The notes: generated by a model not told the origin, from the sequence alone. A DNA stretch of 64,000 nucleotides from Bacillus sp. ISL-37 (GCF_018613315.1 NZ_JAGGQL010000005.1:359538-423537), one strand, 5' to 3'; shown: positions 18,661 to 28,680, numbered from the stretch's first letter. Made by a program: numbers and translations.

Positions 18661-18694
18661 ATAAAAAATAACAACCCAATAAATAGGTTGTTAT
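18661..18694 (-). terminator. Terminator after rpoZ
   Basis: ATAACAACC (18668-18676) pairs with GGTTGTTAT (18686-18694). On the minus strand it is followed by TTTTTATTT. It lies 8 nt past the rpoZ stop codon and ends the yloC-remA-gmk-rpoZ unit. Confidence 0.85.
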
Positions 18695-18701
18695 CGCGGT
18701 G

Positions 18702-18926
18702 TTATTCGTTGATATTTAACTCTTCATGGCTTCCTGCTGTCTTGAAGTGAAGCTTTTCTGCGTTGATTTCTTCAAGTGCCTTGCCGACGAATTTGTGGGA
18801 AACATACTTGTCTAATTTAGCATCCATGTGAACCTGCATGCTGCGCGCGCGCTTTGCAGCAACCGATACCAATGAATATTTTGAATCAATTTTAGTCATT
18901 AAAGAGTCAATAGAAGGATTAAGCAT
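18702..18926 (-). CDS. rpoZ: RNA polymerase omega subunit
   Basis: A 74-residue omega subunit starting [20 protein letters not shown], with RRAR-like KRARSMQ and [10 protein letters not shown]. Omega helps assemble and stabilise the core polymerase by binding beta-prime. The B. subtilis protein has 67 residues. The ATG directly follows the gmk stop codon, so the pair is translationally coupled. Confidence 0.97.
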   Translation of the reverse strand: MLNPSIDSLMTKIDSKYSLVSVAAKRARSMQVHMDAKLDKYVSHKFVGKALEEINAEKLHFKTAGSHEELNINE

Positions 18927-19550
<624 letters not shown>

Positions 19551-19814
19551 CTACCCTTCATCAATAATATCATCACGGTCATTCAGGCGGTGAGCTACCG
19601 TTTCCGGCTGTACCGCAGAGAGAATGACATGGTCACTGTCCATGACGATGACAGCCCTCGTCCTTCTTCCGTATGTAGCATCTATTAACGATCCTCGGTC
19701 GCGAGCGTCCTGGATGATCCGTTTTATTGGAGCTGATTCAGGACTTACGATCGAAATGATCCTGTTAGCTGAAACAATATTGCCGAAGCCTATATTTATA
19801 AGCTTTATTGCCAT
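19551..19814 (-). CDS. remA: Extracellular matrix regulator RemA (YlzA, DUF370)
   Basis: An 87-residue DUF370 protein, [20 protein letters not shown] through [20 protein letters not shown], almost identical to B. subtilis RemA. RemA is a DNA-binding activator of biofilm matrix operons and osmoprotectant genes there, and forms ring-like oligomers. GGGGGACCATC precedes the ATG. The gene sits between yloC and gmk as in B. subtilis. Whether its biofilm targets exist in this organism cannot be seen here. Confidence 0.95.
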   Translation of the reverse strand: MAIKLINIGFGNIVSANRIISIVSPESAPIKRIIQDARDRGSLIDATYGRRTRAVIVMDSDHVILSAVQPETVAHRLNDRDDIIDEG

Positions 19815-19870
19815 GATGGTCCCCCAATCATCAGTTATTTATTTTGGCCTTTAAAGACCCTTTCTAAACG

Positions 19871-20746
19871 CTACTCTATATTTTGTACTTGCTCCTTAAC
19901 CTTTTCCAGGAGGCTTTTCATTTCTACAACTTCCCTGGCAATTCTTGAATCATTCGCCTTGGAACCGATCGTGTTGACCTCGCGATTCATTTCCTGAAGC
20001 AGAAAATCAAGTCTCCTTCCAAGAGGCTCATTCGCCTTCACTATTTCTTGGAATTGACTTACATGGCTTTCAAGCCGGGCAATCTCTTCACTGATATCAG
20101 CTTTATCTGCAAAGAAGGCAACCTCAGTGAGGATTCTGTCCTCATCTGCCTGGCTATCCATAAATTCAGCCATTTTCTTATGAAGCCTCTCGCGGTACTG
20201 CTCTACAACATTCGGCGCCAGCTTGTTCACGCTCGAAATGTTCTCTTTTAGCTGTTCGATATGCTGCAATACATCCTTTTCAAGTGCTGATCCTTCCAGC
20301 CTGCGCATTTGGACCAGCTGGTTGCCTGCATCCTCAACGGCAGAAAGGACAAGAAGTTCGAGTTCTTCATTTTCAGCTTCTATTTCCTCAATATGGATGA
20401 TTTCTTCCCTGCTGACAATATCACGGAGCTCCATATCCCCCGTTATGCTGTACCTGTTTTTAATTTCTGATATGTGATGGACTAATTCGTCCAGGGCTTT
20501 CCAGTCAATATGTACACTTCGGCTAACTATGCCTTCGCCCTCCAAAGTTACAAATACTTCGACTCTCCCTCTTTTTATGTGTTCGCCAAGTTTCTTCTTT
20601 ATTTTTTCTTCCGTTTTCAGGAGCTGTCGGGGCATGCGAATATGGAATTCACAAAAACGGTGATTGACCGTTTTTACCTCGACTGTGACACTGAACCTCT
20701 CTGATTCAGCCCTGCTCCTTCCAAACCCAGTCATACTGACGACCAT
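19871..20746 (-). CDS. yloC: YicC/YloC family endoribonuclease
   Basis: A 291-residue YicC-family protein beginning MVVSMTGFGRSRAESERF, with EVKTVNHRFCEFHIRMPR. The C-terminal DUF1732 region contains FLLQEMNREVNTIGSKAND. Family members (E. coli YicC) are reported endoribonucleases. I start it at ATG 20746, which gives the B. subtilis length. A second in-frame ATG five codons upstream (20761) is possible. Neither has a strong ribosome binding site, because an inverted-repeat element begins 27 nt upstream of 20746. Confidence 0.93.
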   Translation of the reverse strand: MVVSMTGFGRSRAESERFSVTVEVKTVNHRFCEFHIRMPRQLLKTEEKIKKKLGEHIKRGRVEVFVTLEGEGIVSRSVHIDWKALDELVHHISEIKNRYSITGDMELRDIVSREEIIHIEEIEAENEELELLVLSAVEDAGNQLVQMRRLEGSALEKDVLQHIEQLKENISSVNKLAPNVVEQYRERLHKKMAEFMDSQADEDRILTEVAFFADKADISEEIARLESHVSQFQEIVKANEPLGRRLDFLLQEMNREVNTIGSKANDSRIAREVVEMKSLLEKVKEQVQNIE

Positions 20747-20772
20747 TTCAGACACATCCATTCTTGCTAAAA

Positions 20773-20952
20773 GGCTGTTTTCGTAAGATTGCTGTTAAAA
20801 TCCTAACGCCGATTTTAACGTGATAAATGCCATTTTGTAGTTCGGTATTAAGTGTGCTAGCTCTTTTCTCTTAATAATCTTTGTTTGTGAAGAAACATAG
20901 GTCATTTAATCCTATTTTGTAGCCAATAGCAACAAAGTTTGAGAAAAGAGCC
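20773..20952. repeat. 180-bp inverted-repeat (MITE-like) element
   Basis: The ends are imperfect terminal inverted repeats: GGCTGTTTTCGTAAGATTGC at the left, and GGCTCTTTTCTCAAACTTTG read from the right. Within it lies a perfect 11-bp inverted repeat, GCTCTTTTCTC (20860-20870) with GAGAAAAGAGC (20941-20951), and an inner CTTTGTT/AACAAAG pair. No open frame of note exists inside. It occupies the yloC upstream region. The rest of the gap to yloB (20953-21111) holds no gene I can support. Confidence 0.6.
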
Positions 20953-21111
20953 TTCTAAAAAGTCGAGTTTCCTGTAGACCCGTGGAACAGGCTTATTCAT
21001 TTATGTAATCTCTAATACTTGTTTTTTCTCGCGCTCACCTCGAAAGGGAATCTCGAGACCAAGAACGTATTCATTTTCATAAAACTTTTAGCAGTAAGTG
21101 CAAGAAAGTAT

Positions 21112-21151
21112 TACGAAAAAAAAGAAAGGCAATAGAGCCTTCTCTATTACC
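21112..21151 (-). terminator. Terminator after yloB
   Basis: GGTAATAGAG pairs with CTCTATTGCC (21128-21151). On the minus strand it is followed by TTTCTTTTTTTT. It lies just past the yloB stop codon. Confidence 0.88.
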
Positions 21152-21158
21152 TAACGGA

Positions 21159-23849
21159 TTATATCATATTTCTCTTTGTTTTTCTTGCAAAAAATGTTCC
21201 TGCAAGCAAAAATGTAGGAATTGCCGATAAGCCAAGGATTAATAACCAGTCACCGGCCAGGATTGGTACGGTATGGAATATTGGCTGCAGGGCAGGTGAA
21301 TAAATAACCACAAGGACCATGGCCAACGATGAAATGACAGCCCAAACTAAATATTTGTTCTCAAACGGGTTGCGGGCAAAGATTGATTTCTCGCTTCGGC
21401 AGTCGAATACATGGATGAGCTGTGCCATCACGAGTGTAGTAAATGCAATCGTCTGGGCATATACCAGGTCATCCGGATTTCTATTATAGACAATGATAAA
21501 TGCGAACAAAGTCATTAATCCAATCAAGAAGCCTCTTGAAACGACTTTCCAGCCTAACCCCCTGGCAAATACCCCTTCTTTAGGATGGCGCGGAGACCTT
21601 TTCATGACATCTTCCTCAGGCTGGTCCAGCCCTAATGCCATCGCAGGCAGACCATCTGTTACCAGGTTCACCCACAGGATTTGAATCGGCACTAGTGGCA
21701 GCGGTAAACCAATGATCATCGCGAAAAGCATGACCAATATCTCCCCAACATTGGAAGCAAGGAGGTACCTGATGAACTTCCTGATATTTTCATAAATGTT
21801 CCGGCCTTCTTTTATTGCTGCTTTAATAGTCGCAAAGTTATCATCCAGAAGTACGAGTGAAGAAGCTTCCTTCGCTACATCTGTACCAGCAATCCCCATA
21901 GCCACACCAATATCTGCAGCCTTAATTGCTGGTGCATCGTTTACGCCATCGCCTGTCATAGCGACGATATGTCCTCTGTTTTGCAGGGCCTTGACGATCT
22001 TTAGTTTATGTTCTGGCGAAACTCGCGCAAAAACGGAGACATCATCGACGATATCCTCCAGCTCAGAAACGGACATCTCTGATAACGCTTTTCCATCCAA
22101 TACTTTGCTGCCTTTGGTTAAAATACCTAACTGATTCGCAATCGCCTTTGCTGTAATGACGTGATCACCAGTAATCATCACCGTTTTGATCCCTGCGTCG
22201 CGGCATTCTTTTACAGCTGTCTTCACCTCAGGTCGCGGCGGGTCAATCATACCTTGCAATCCGATGAAAACCAGGTCTTTTTCGGCTTCATTTTCATGAA
22301 GGACTACAGTGTTTTGAGGAATCGGTTTGAAGGCAATTGCAATCGTTCTTAATGCGTTGCCAGCCAGCTCGTCAATCGCGCCCTGGACTTTAGAAGTCAA
22401 ATCTTTTGTCAGGCGCTGCTGTCTTTCGTCCCAAAGGATTGAATCACTTAATCCAATCAGAACATCCGGTGCGCCTTTTACAACAGCGAATTTACGTCCC
22501 GTATGATCTTTCACAATCATGCTCATCATTTTTCGTTGGGAATCGAATGGGAACTCATTTACAATTTCAAACTGGTTGAGCAAATTCTCTCTTCTGTAGC
22601 CGGCTTTCATTGCGGCAACCAGCAGAGCACCTTCAGTTGGGTCACCATCAATTGCGTACTCACCATCTTTGTCAATCATTTCAGCGTGGTTGCAAAGCAT
22701 GCCAAATGTCAGCAGCTGCTGCAGAGATTTTTCATTTTGCGGGTCCACGCTTTTATCATTATAAAAGAACAACCCTGTCGGTGAGTATCCGACACCGTCG
22801 ACTGTCCAAGTTTTATTGCCACTCCAAAGATGAGTGACCGTCATCTTGTTTTGCGTCATCGTCCCTGTTTTGTCAGAACAAATAACAGACGCACAGCCAA
22901 GTGTCTCCACAGCCGGCAACTTCCTGACGATCGCATTCTTCCTGATCATTCTCTGGACACCGAGTGACAATGCCACCGTTACAATTGCAGGAAGCCCTTC
23001 CGGGATGGCGGCTACCGCCAAGCTGACACCCGCAAGGAACATCGTATATAGATCATGCCCCTGAAGCACTCCAATCCCTACTACCAATAGTGTTAAGAAA
23101 AGAGCTGCTGTAATCAGGATTTTGCCCAACTGTTCCAGTCTGCGCTGCAGCGGTGTTTCCTGTGTTTCGGCCGTCTGGAGCAAGTCAGCGATTTGGCCCA
23201 TTGCTGTTTTCATACCTGTAGCAACAACAACACCGGTTCCAGTTCCCCTTGTAACCATCGTGCCCATGAACGCCATATTTTCCATATCACCAAGTCCCGG
23301 GTTAGGAATCCTCAACGGACTTGTGTTTTTTTGTACTGGGACTGACTCTCCCGTAAGCGCTGACTCTTCAATTTCCAGACTTCTGGATTCAACCAAGCGG
23401 ATATCCGCACCAATCCTGTCCCCGCTTATAAATTTAAGGATGTCTCCAGGTACGACTTCCTTTGATGGAATCTTGATCCACTCTCCATCACGCAAAGCAT
23501 GGACCTGCGGAGCAGAAAGCTCTTTCAGGGCATCAAGTGATTTTTCCGCCTTCCTTTCCTGGAAAAAACCTAAAATTCCATTTACAAGAACAATGGCTAT
23601 AATGGCGATCGCATCGACCATTTCACCGAGAAGGCCTGATATCAAAGTTGCTGCAAGGAGCACCAGTACCATGAAATCCTTGAACTGGCTGAAGAATAAT
23701 AACAGGGCCGATTGTTTCTCCCCCTCGGCCAATGCATTATATCCATGCTGTTCACGTCTGCGTTTTACTTCCTTTTCTTCCAATCCTTCTGTAAAATCTG
23801 TTCTTAAGGCACTAGCTATTTCATTTTCATTCATCTCATGGAACTTCAT
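21159..23849 (-). CDS. yloB: P-type Ca2+-transporting ATPase YloB
   Basis: An 896-residue P2A-type ATPase similar to SERCA pumps and to B. subtilis YloB. It has the cation ATPase N-domain, the actuator motif LTGESVPVQ, the phosphorylation site CSDKTGTMTQNKM, KGAPDVLI, and the hinge MTGDGVNDAPAIKAADIGVAM. About ten membrane segments are visible. PEGLPAIV and NLVTDGLPA supply likely calcium ligands. Calcium specificity is inferred from family. The annotated ATG lies 15 nt from the AGGAGG. A nearer ATG heads a 3-codon frame ending in an ATGA overlap with yloB. The in-frame ATG at codon 6 is an alternative start. Confidence 0.94.
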   Translation of the reverse strand: MKFHEMNENEIASALRTDFTEGLEEKEVKRRREQHGYNALAEGEKQSALLLFFSQFKDFMVLVLLAATLISGLLGEMVDAIAIIAIVLVNGILGFFQERKAEKSLDALKELSAPQVHALRDGEWIKIPSKEVVPGDILKFISGDRIGADIRLVESRSLEIEESALTGESVPVQKNTSPLRIPNPGLGDMENMAFMGTMVTRGTGTGVVVATGMKTAMGQIADLLQTAETQETPLQRRLEQLGKILITAALFLTLLVVGIGVLQGHDLYTMFLAGVSLAVAAIPEGLPAIVTVALSLGVQRMIRKNAIVRKLPAVETLGCASVICSDKTGTMTQNKMTVTHLWSGNKTWTVDGVGYSPTGLFFYNDKSVDPQNEKSLQQLLTFGMLCNHAEMIDKDGEYAIDGDPTEGALLVAAMKAGYRRENLLNQFEIVNEFPFDSQRKMMSMIVKDHTGRKFAVVKGAPDVLIGLSDSILWDERQQRLTKDLTSKVQGAIDELAGNALRTIAIAFKPIPQNTVVLHENEAEKDLVFIGLQGMIDPPRPEVKTAVKECRDAGIKTVMITGDHVITAKAIANQLGILTKGSKVLDGKALSEMSVSELEDIVDDVSVFARVSPEHKLKIVKALQNRGHIVAMTGDGVNDAPAIKAADIGVAMGIAGTDVAKEASSLVLLDDNFATIKAAIKEGRNIYENIRKFIRYLLASNVGEILVMLFAMIIGLPLPLVPIQILWVNLVTDGLPAMALGLDQPEEDVMKRSPRHPKEGVFARGLGWKVVSRGFLIGLMTLFAFIIVYNRNPDDLVYAQTIAFTTLVMAQLIHVFDCRSEKSIFARNPFENKYLVWAVISSLAMVLVVIYSPALQPIFHTVPILAGDWLLILGLSAIPTFLLAGTFFARKTKRNMI

Positions 23850-23857
23850 GGGGCCAT
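23846..23857 (-). other. Possible 3-codon upstream mini-ORF before yloB
   Basis: AGGAGG (23865-23870) is followed after 7 nt by ATG GCC CCA TGA. The TGA overlaps the yloB ATG (ATGA). The best-spaced start codon therefore belongs to a Met-Ala-Pro mini-frame, not to yloB. It could couple or tune yloB translation, or be a chance arrangement. Confidence 0.35.
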
Positions 23858-23938
23858 CACACTTCCTCCTTGTTTGTCCTACTCTAAAGAAAGCTTATTC
23901 AGCCCTGTCCAAAAAAATGATAAGATGTTTATAGATAT

Positions 23939-24216
23939 AAAAGCGGAGGCGACTGCCCAACTCCGACAAGCGCTGGAGGGCCTGACAGTGAAGTCGCTCA
24001 TTGACTTCATTGGCAGGACCGAAATCGGAAAGTTTAGCCGACTGTCCAGAAACGCAGAAACTGGAGACTCCGACAAAGAAGCGCTTTTTGCTTCTGACGG
24101 CGGAGTTGAAGTTTCGGAGTTTCTAGGAGGCGAAACTAGACAAGCGTCTCGAGGAGTTAGGAGCCGCAGCTGGACAATAGAAAAGCGGAACCGCCTTGGT
24201 CAAACCAGACAAGGCT
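23939..24216 (+). repeat. Interspersed structured repeat, copy R2 (compound)
   Basis: This copy has the 5' end AAAAGCGGAGGCGACTGCCC, the inner hairpin TGACAGTGAAGTC / GACTTCATTGGCA and an extra central stretch. It also has the module GTTTCGGAGTTTCTAGGAGG and the end module CTCGAGGAGTTAGGAGCCGC. Its outer helix AACTCC/GGAGTT differs from AGCCCC/GGGGCT of copies R3 and R4 by paired changes. Directly after it a second, truncated 5' end begins at about 24180 (AAAAGCGGAACCGCCTTGGTC). It lies in the divergent yloB/rqcH gap. No convincing promoter was found there. Confidence 0.8.
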
Positions 24217-24245
24217 TCAGATAAATAGAAAAGGATGTATTTCAT

Positions 24246-25955
24246 ATGTCATTTGACGGATTGTTTACAAGAGCCATCACAAACGAACTTTCCTCCCTTC
24301 TAAAAGGGGGACGAATCAATAAAATTCACCAGCCTTATAAAAATGAAATTATCCTGGCTGTGAGGGCAAACGGAGTTAACCATAAGCTGCTATTGTCTGC
24401 TCACCCGAGCTACGCCAGAGTCCAAATCACAAACGAGCAATATGATAACCCTAACGAACCACCAATGTTCTGCATGCTTCTGCGCAAACACCTTGAAGGA
24501 TTCATAATAGAAGATATTAAACAGGCCGGACTTGATCGGATGATTATTTTTGAAGTAAAAGGAAGAAATGAAATAGGCGATATATCCTACAAGCAGTTGA
24601 TTGTTGAAATCATGGGACGCCACAGCAACATTATCATTGTCGATAAAAGCAGGAACATGATCCTTGACAGCATCAAGCATGTTTCATTTGCCGTTAATAC
24701 GCACAGGGCAATTATGCCAGGGCAAGAGTATGTCTTGCCTCCCCAACAGGAGAAAATGAACCCGTTTGAGGCCCAGGAAGAAGATGTGCTAAGAGTAATC
24801 GATTTTAATGCAGGCAAACTCGACAAGCAGCTAGTTTCAAATTTCGCCGGAGTGTCACCGGTATTGGCAAGGGAAATAGTTTTTAAAGCTGGCCTAGCAA
24901 ACCGTACGACCCTTCCAAAGACCTTCATCTCCGTGATGAGTGAGTTCAGAGAACACAACTACAAACCTTCGATTACTAATGGGAGCAATAAAGAAGCATT
25001 CTACCTGATTCCGATTGAACATTTGAAGGGTGAAGCAAAATCCTTTGATTCGCTGAGCAGCCTGCTCGACCGTTTTTATTTTGGCAAAGCGGAACGGGAC
25101 CGCGTCAAACAGCAGGGCAATGACCTAGAACGTCTGATCGCTAATGAAAAAGAGAAGAATGAGAAGAAAATCTTAAAACTAGAAAAAACTCTTGAAGATG
25201 CAAAAAAGGCTGAACAGTACCAATTATATGGAGAGCTGCTGACCGCGAACATTTTTATGGTCGAAAAGGGCATGAAGGAAATTACCGTTGTTAATTATTA
25301 TGACGAAGATAGTGCATCAATCACGATTCCACTGGAGTCTAGGAAAACACCTTCGGAAAATGCCCAAAGATACTTCACAAAGTATCAAAAGGCGAAGAAA
25401 TCCGTCAATATTGTAAAAGAACAAATTGAAATAGCCAGAGCCGAGGTTTCCTACTTCGATTCCCTCCTGCAGCAGGTTGAAGCCGCTTCACCAAAGGATA
25501 TTGAAGAAATCAGGGAAGAGTTGATTGAGGGCGGATATATACGCGCCCGTCAGAAAAAGGGGAATAAAAACAAGCAAAACCTAAAGCCGCTTCTTGAAAA
25601 ATACCGCTCTTCCGATGATACAGAAATCCTTGTCGGGAAAAATAATAAGCAAAATGATTACCTAACAAACAAGGTAGCTGCACGCGATGAAATATGGCTC
25701 CACACAAAAGATATCCCGGGATCGCATGTGGTCATCCGTAGTAAAGAGCCATCTGAAGAAACGATTCTCGAAGCAGCACAGATTGCGGCCTACTTCAGCA
25801 AAGCACGGAATTCCAGCTCAGTTCCTGTCGACTTTACCAAGGTGCGTCATGTGAAGAAGCCAGCCGGAGCAAAGCCTGGGTTCGTTATTTATGAACAGCA
25901 GCAGACCGTATACGTCACGCCGGATGAAGATATGATTCTGAAATTGAAACACTAG
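24246..25955 (+). CDS. rqcH: Ribosome quality control protein RqcH (YloA, NEMF/Rqc2 family)
   Basis: RqcH binds stalled 50S-peptidyl-tRNA complexes and adds C-terminal alanine tails that mark the chain for degradation. The 569-residue protein has NFACT-N ([15 protein letters not shown]), the conserved Asp-Arg needed for tailing in [11 protein letters not shown] (near residues 97-98), a coiled-coil middle (about 280-420) and the C-terminal NFACT-R domain ([18 protein letters not shown]). It was earlier named FbpA-like fibronectin-binding protein. AAAAGGATG precedes the ATG at modest spacing. It is monocistronic with its own terminator. YlmH, another ribosome quality-control factor, is encoded at 46.1 kb. 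Confidence 0.96.
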   Translation: MSFDGLFTRAITNELSSLLKGGRINKIHQPYKNEIILAVRANGVNHKLLLSAHPSYARVQITNEQYDNPNEPPMFCMLLRKHLEGFIIEDIKQAGLDRMIIFEVKGRNEIGDISYKQLIVEIMGRHSNIIIVDKSRNMILDSIKHVSFAVNTHRAIMPGQEYVLPPQQEKMNPFEAQEEDVLRVIDFNAGKLDKQLVSNFAGVSPVLAREIVFKAGLANRTTLPKTFISVMSEFREHNYKPSITNGSNKEAFYLIPIEHLKGEAKSFDSLSSLLDRFYFGKAERDRVKQQGNDLERLIANEKEKNEKKILKLEKTLEDAKKAEQYQLYGELLTANIFMVEKGMKEITVVNYYDEDSASITIPLESRKTPSENAQRYFTKYQKAKKSVNIVKEQIEIARAEVSYFDSLLQQVEAASPKDIEEIREELIEGGYIRARQKKGNKNKQNLKPLLEKYRSSDDTEILVGKNNKQNDYLTNKVAARDEIWLHTKDIPGSHVVIRSKEPSEETILEAAQIAAYFSKARNSSSVPVDFTKVRHVKKPAGAKPGFVIYEQQQTVYVTPDEDMILKLKH

Positions 25956-25963
25956 CATCAAGA

Positions 25964-25996
25964 AACCCGCCAGGTAATCCACCGGCGGGTTTTGTT
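25964..25996 (+). terminator. rqcH terminator (possibly bidirectional)
   Basis: AACCCGCC (25964-25971) pairs with GGCGGGTT (25984-25991), followed by TTGTTAAA. On the minus strand TTTCTTG follows, so it may also serve the convergent DedA gene. Confidence 0.85.
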
Positions 25997-26009
25997 AAAC
26001 TCATATCTG

Positions 26010-26666
26010 TCATGCTATCAGGCTATCGCCTCTTTTTTTCTTTTTATATTGTTTCACAAAACCAATGATGGCAGGAATGAAAGCAGTAGAAGATACCATC
26101 AATAAAGTAAGGAATAAGTTATTCTCTACCCAGGCAATATTTCCTAGTAAAAATCCTGCGGTTAACCAGAACGCAGTCCATACGATTCCTCCAATAAGAT
26201 TGTAGCTTAAAAATGTTCTGTACTCATATCCTGTGTAACCTGAGACAAACGGTACCGAGGTTCGCATGAGCGGTACAAACCTTGAGGCCGTAATGGCTAT
26301 TCTTCCATAGTCAGACAGAAATGTTCTTGCTTTGCCAATCGATTTATCTGAAGTGATTCGATCTAGAAAATGGTTATGAGATTGTAATTTCCCAAGCTGC
26401 TTACCGATGAAGAAATTCTGGCTATCACCCAAAACAGTTGCAATCGCAAAGAGCATAAACAAGCTTTTAAAATCCAAATCTCCCGTAGCCGCCAGAGTAC
26501 CGCTCGCAAAGACCATTGAATCCCCTGGCAAAAATGTCAGGATTACAAAAGCCGTTTTAAAATAAACCATCAAAAACAACATGATATAAATGGCTGCTCC
26601 AAACTCATCAATATAGTAGTGGAGACTACTATCAATGTTTTTCAGCAACTGAATGAATTGATCCAT
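26010..26666 (-). CDS. DedA family membrane protein
   Basis: A 218-residue DedA/SNARE-associated family protein. Family motifs are FLPGDSMVFASG at about 42-53, and SRFVPLMRTSVPFVSG with the conserved Arg residues at about 129-144. About five hydrophobic segments and a basic C-terminus (KQYKKKKRGD) are visible. DedA proteins include UptA-type undecaprenyl-phosphate flippases and proteins affecting membrane potential and drug sensitivity. Which group this belongs to cannot be told here. A GGGGGATGG ribosome binding site precedes the ATG. B. subtilis has the cys genes in this place, so this gene is part of a variable island. Confidence 0.9.
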   Translation of the reverse strand: MDQFIQLLKNIDSSLHYYIDEFGAAIYIMLFLMVYFKTAFVILTFLPGDSMVFASGTLAATGDLDFKSLFMLFAIATVLGDSQNFFIGKQLGKLQSHNHFLDRITSDKSIGKARTFLSDYGRIAITASRFVPLMRTSVPFVSGYTGYEYRTFLSYNLIGGIVWTAFWLTAGFLLGNIAWVENNLFLTLLMVSSTAFIPAIIGFVKQYKKKKRGDSLIA

Positions 26667-26956
26667 TAGTCCATCCCCCTACTAGAACTCCTGTACATAA
26701 ATATTTCGCTATATATCTATTGAAACATATTCTTATGTCAGTTTGCCAAATAGAAGACCAGACTGATTCTTTTTTGTAATTAAAAATGTTTACCCACGCA
26801 ACTTTGTTCATTATTCTACTCACCTTGAAACACAGAATACAAGCAGAAAATGTTATTGGATAAAAAGATAGTTATCTTCAAATAATAACGTCACATTATC
26901 ATCTTTAAAATACATACGTTAATGTTAAATGTGATTTACAGTTGGAGGTTTTTTTC

Positions 26957-27971
26957 GTGGAAGATATTAACCATAACGTTAGCCTGACATCAGGGGAATT
27001 AGCGAACCTCTGGACTCAATACATGAATGACTCACTATCTATTTGTGTACTAAATCATTCCATCAAAAATGTACAAGATAAAGACATCAAGGAAATCCTT
27101 CAATTTGCCCTAAGCATTGCCGAACCTCATATTGAAAAAATCACAGAGTTTCTAAAGCAAGAAAAATACCCGGTTCCAAAAGGGTTTACAATAGAACAAG
27201 ATATTAATCTTAATGCTCCCCCCCTTATTTTCAGATATTTTTATGTTGGTTTATATGCATATCATGACATTACATGGGATGACAGGCTATGCCGGAGCAG
27301 TAGGAACTTCAGTTCGCGCAGACCAAATCACCTATTTTATAGAATGCAATAATGAAGCTATGGCATTATACGAACGAACTGTTCACTTAATGCTAAAAAA
27401 AGGAATATACAGCAGAACACCACGTATCAATAGTCCAGAAAAAGCAGATTTTGTAGACAATAAAAGTTATTTAGCTGGCTGGTTTGGAAAAAAGCGTCCA
27501 TTAAATGCATTGGAAATTAGCGGACTTAGTTTCAATATGCAAAAGACAGCAGTAAAAGTTGTGCTGGAAATTGGATTTGGACAAGTCTGCCAATCAAAAG
27601 AACTCCAAAAGTATTTTAACAGAGGAAGAGATATCTGTAAGAAACATTTCGAGACTTTTAGGTCATTTTTAATTAAAGACAATTTATCTTCTCCAAATTT
27701 ATGGATATCAGAAGTTAGCAATTCAACTGTATCTCCATTTTCAGACAAACTGATGTTATTCCACATCGTCACATTAGTTTCTGCAGCTGTTGGGTTTTAT
27801 AGCGCAGGTTTGTCAGTATCACAAAGGCGGGACCTTGCTTTGGAGTATACAGGACTTGTCACAGAAATCGGGTTATATGCAGAAGATGGGGCTCAGCTGT
27901 TAATAAAAAATGGATGGCTTGAGCGGCCACCGATGGCCGATGATAAAGATGAGTTATCAAATAGCCAGTAA
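26957..27971 (+). pseudogene. DUF3231 (spore coat-like) gene with a frameshift in a C7 run
   Basis: Two overlapping plus-strand frames together make one DUF3231 protein. The first (GTG 26957, preceded by GGAGG at 8 nt) runs VEDINHNVSLTSGELANLWT to the NAPP region. The second carries PLFSDIFML onward to LERPPMADDK. They join exactly if one C is removed from the seven Cs at 27218-27224, giving 337 residues, the usual family length. There are two related halves, each with an LTSGE/LNALEIS-type helix bundle. DUF3231 members (COG5577) are annotated as spore coat-like, and the fold is thought to be ferritin-like. The function is unknown. It may be a real mutation, a phase-variable tract or a sequencing error. 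Confidence 0.85.
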
Positions 27972-28015
27972 AAAACTGACAAGTTCCATTGGGTCTACTG
28001 TTATATTATCGACAT

Positions 28016-28050
28016 AAAAACATGCAGCCTTTCATGGCTGCATGTTTTTT
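28016..28050. terminator. Bidirectional terminator between the DUF3231 gene and pyrE
   Basis: AAAAAACATGCAGCC-type arms pair around TTTCAT (ACATGCAGCC at about 28020-28029, GGCTGCATGT at 28036-28045). There is a T run on the plus strand and TTTTTATG on the minus strand. It would end both the plus-strand DUF3231 gene and the minus-strand pyr operon. Confidence 0.88.
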
Positions 28051-28680
28051 ATTTATGCTCAGCTACTCCCCATTCAGATGGATCCTTCCGCCATTCTGCC
28101 AGGCTATCAAGATTTTCCTTCGTGATCAGCCCTTTTTCCTCTGCCAAGTTTGCAAGACTCGTAAAGTCAGTCAGAGAATATGCTTTGATATTAGCGGCGC
28201 TAAGCTGCTGCCTTCCTTTCTCCAGTTCATATGTAAAAATCGAGACAACCCCGAGTACTTCGCAGCCTGCTTCTCGCAATGCTTGGACTGCCTCAATGAC
28301 ACTTCCTCCAGTGGAGATTAAATCCTCTACAACGACGACCTTCTGGCCTTCGGTCACCTTTCCTTCAATCTGATTCCCTTTTCCATGTCCCTTTGCTTTC
28401 GAACGGACGTAGCTCATTGGCAGATCAAGCAATTCGCTGACCCATGCAGCATGCGGAATTCCGGCTGTAGCAGTACCGGCGACCATTTCTGCCTGAGGAA
28501 AGTGTTCTGAAATCAAGTGCTTCAGTCCTTTGGCAACTTTCCTGCGAACTGCCGGGTATGACAGAGTCAGACGGTTGTCACAATAAATAGGGGATTTTAA
28601 GCCAGAAGACCATGTAAACGGCTGATCCGGCTGTAGGCTGACGGCTTCTATTTCAAGCAATGCTTCTGCTATTTCTTTTT

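Noticed and set aside
23838-24224. Plus-strand 128-codon frame before rqcH
   Set aside because: It overlaps the yloB start and consists mostly of repeat R2. The predicted peptide is a translation of the repeat.
26830-26940. Sporulation sigma factor promoter before the DUF3231 gene
   Set aside because: CATACGTT resembles a sigma-E/G -10, but no matching -35 is at the proper distance.
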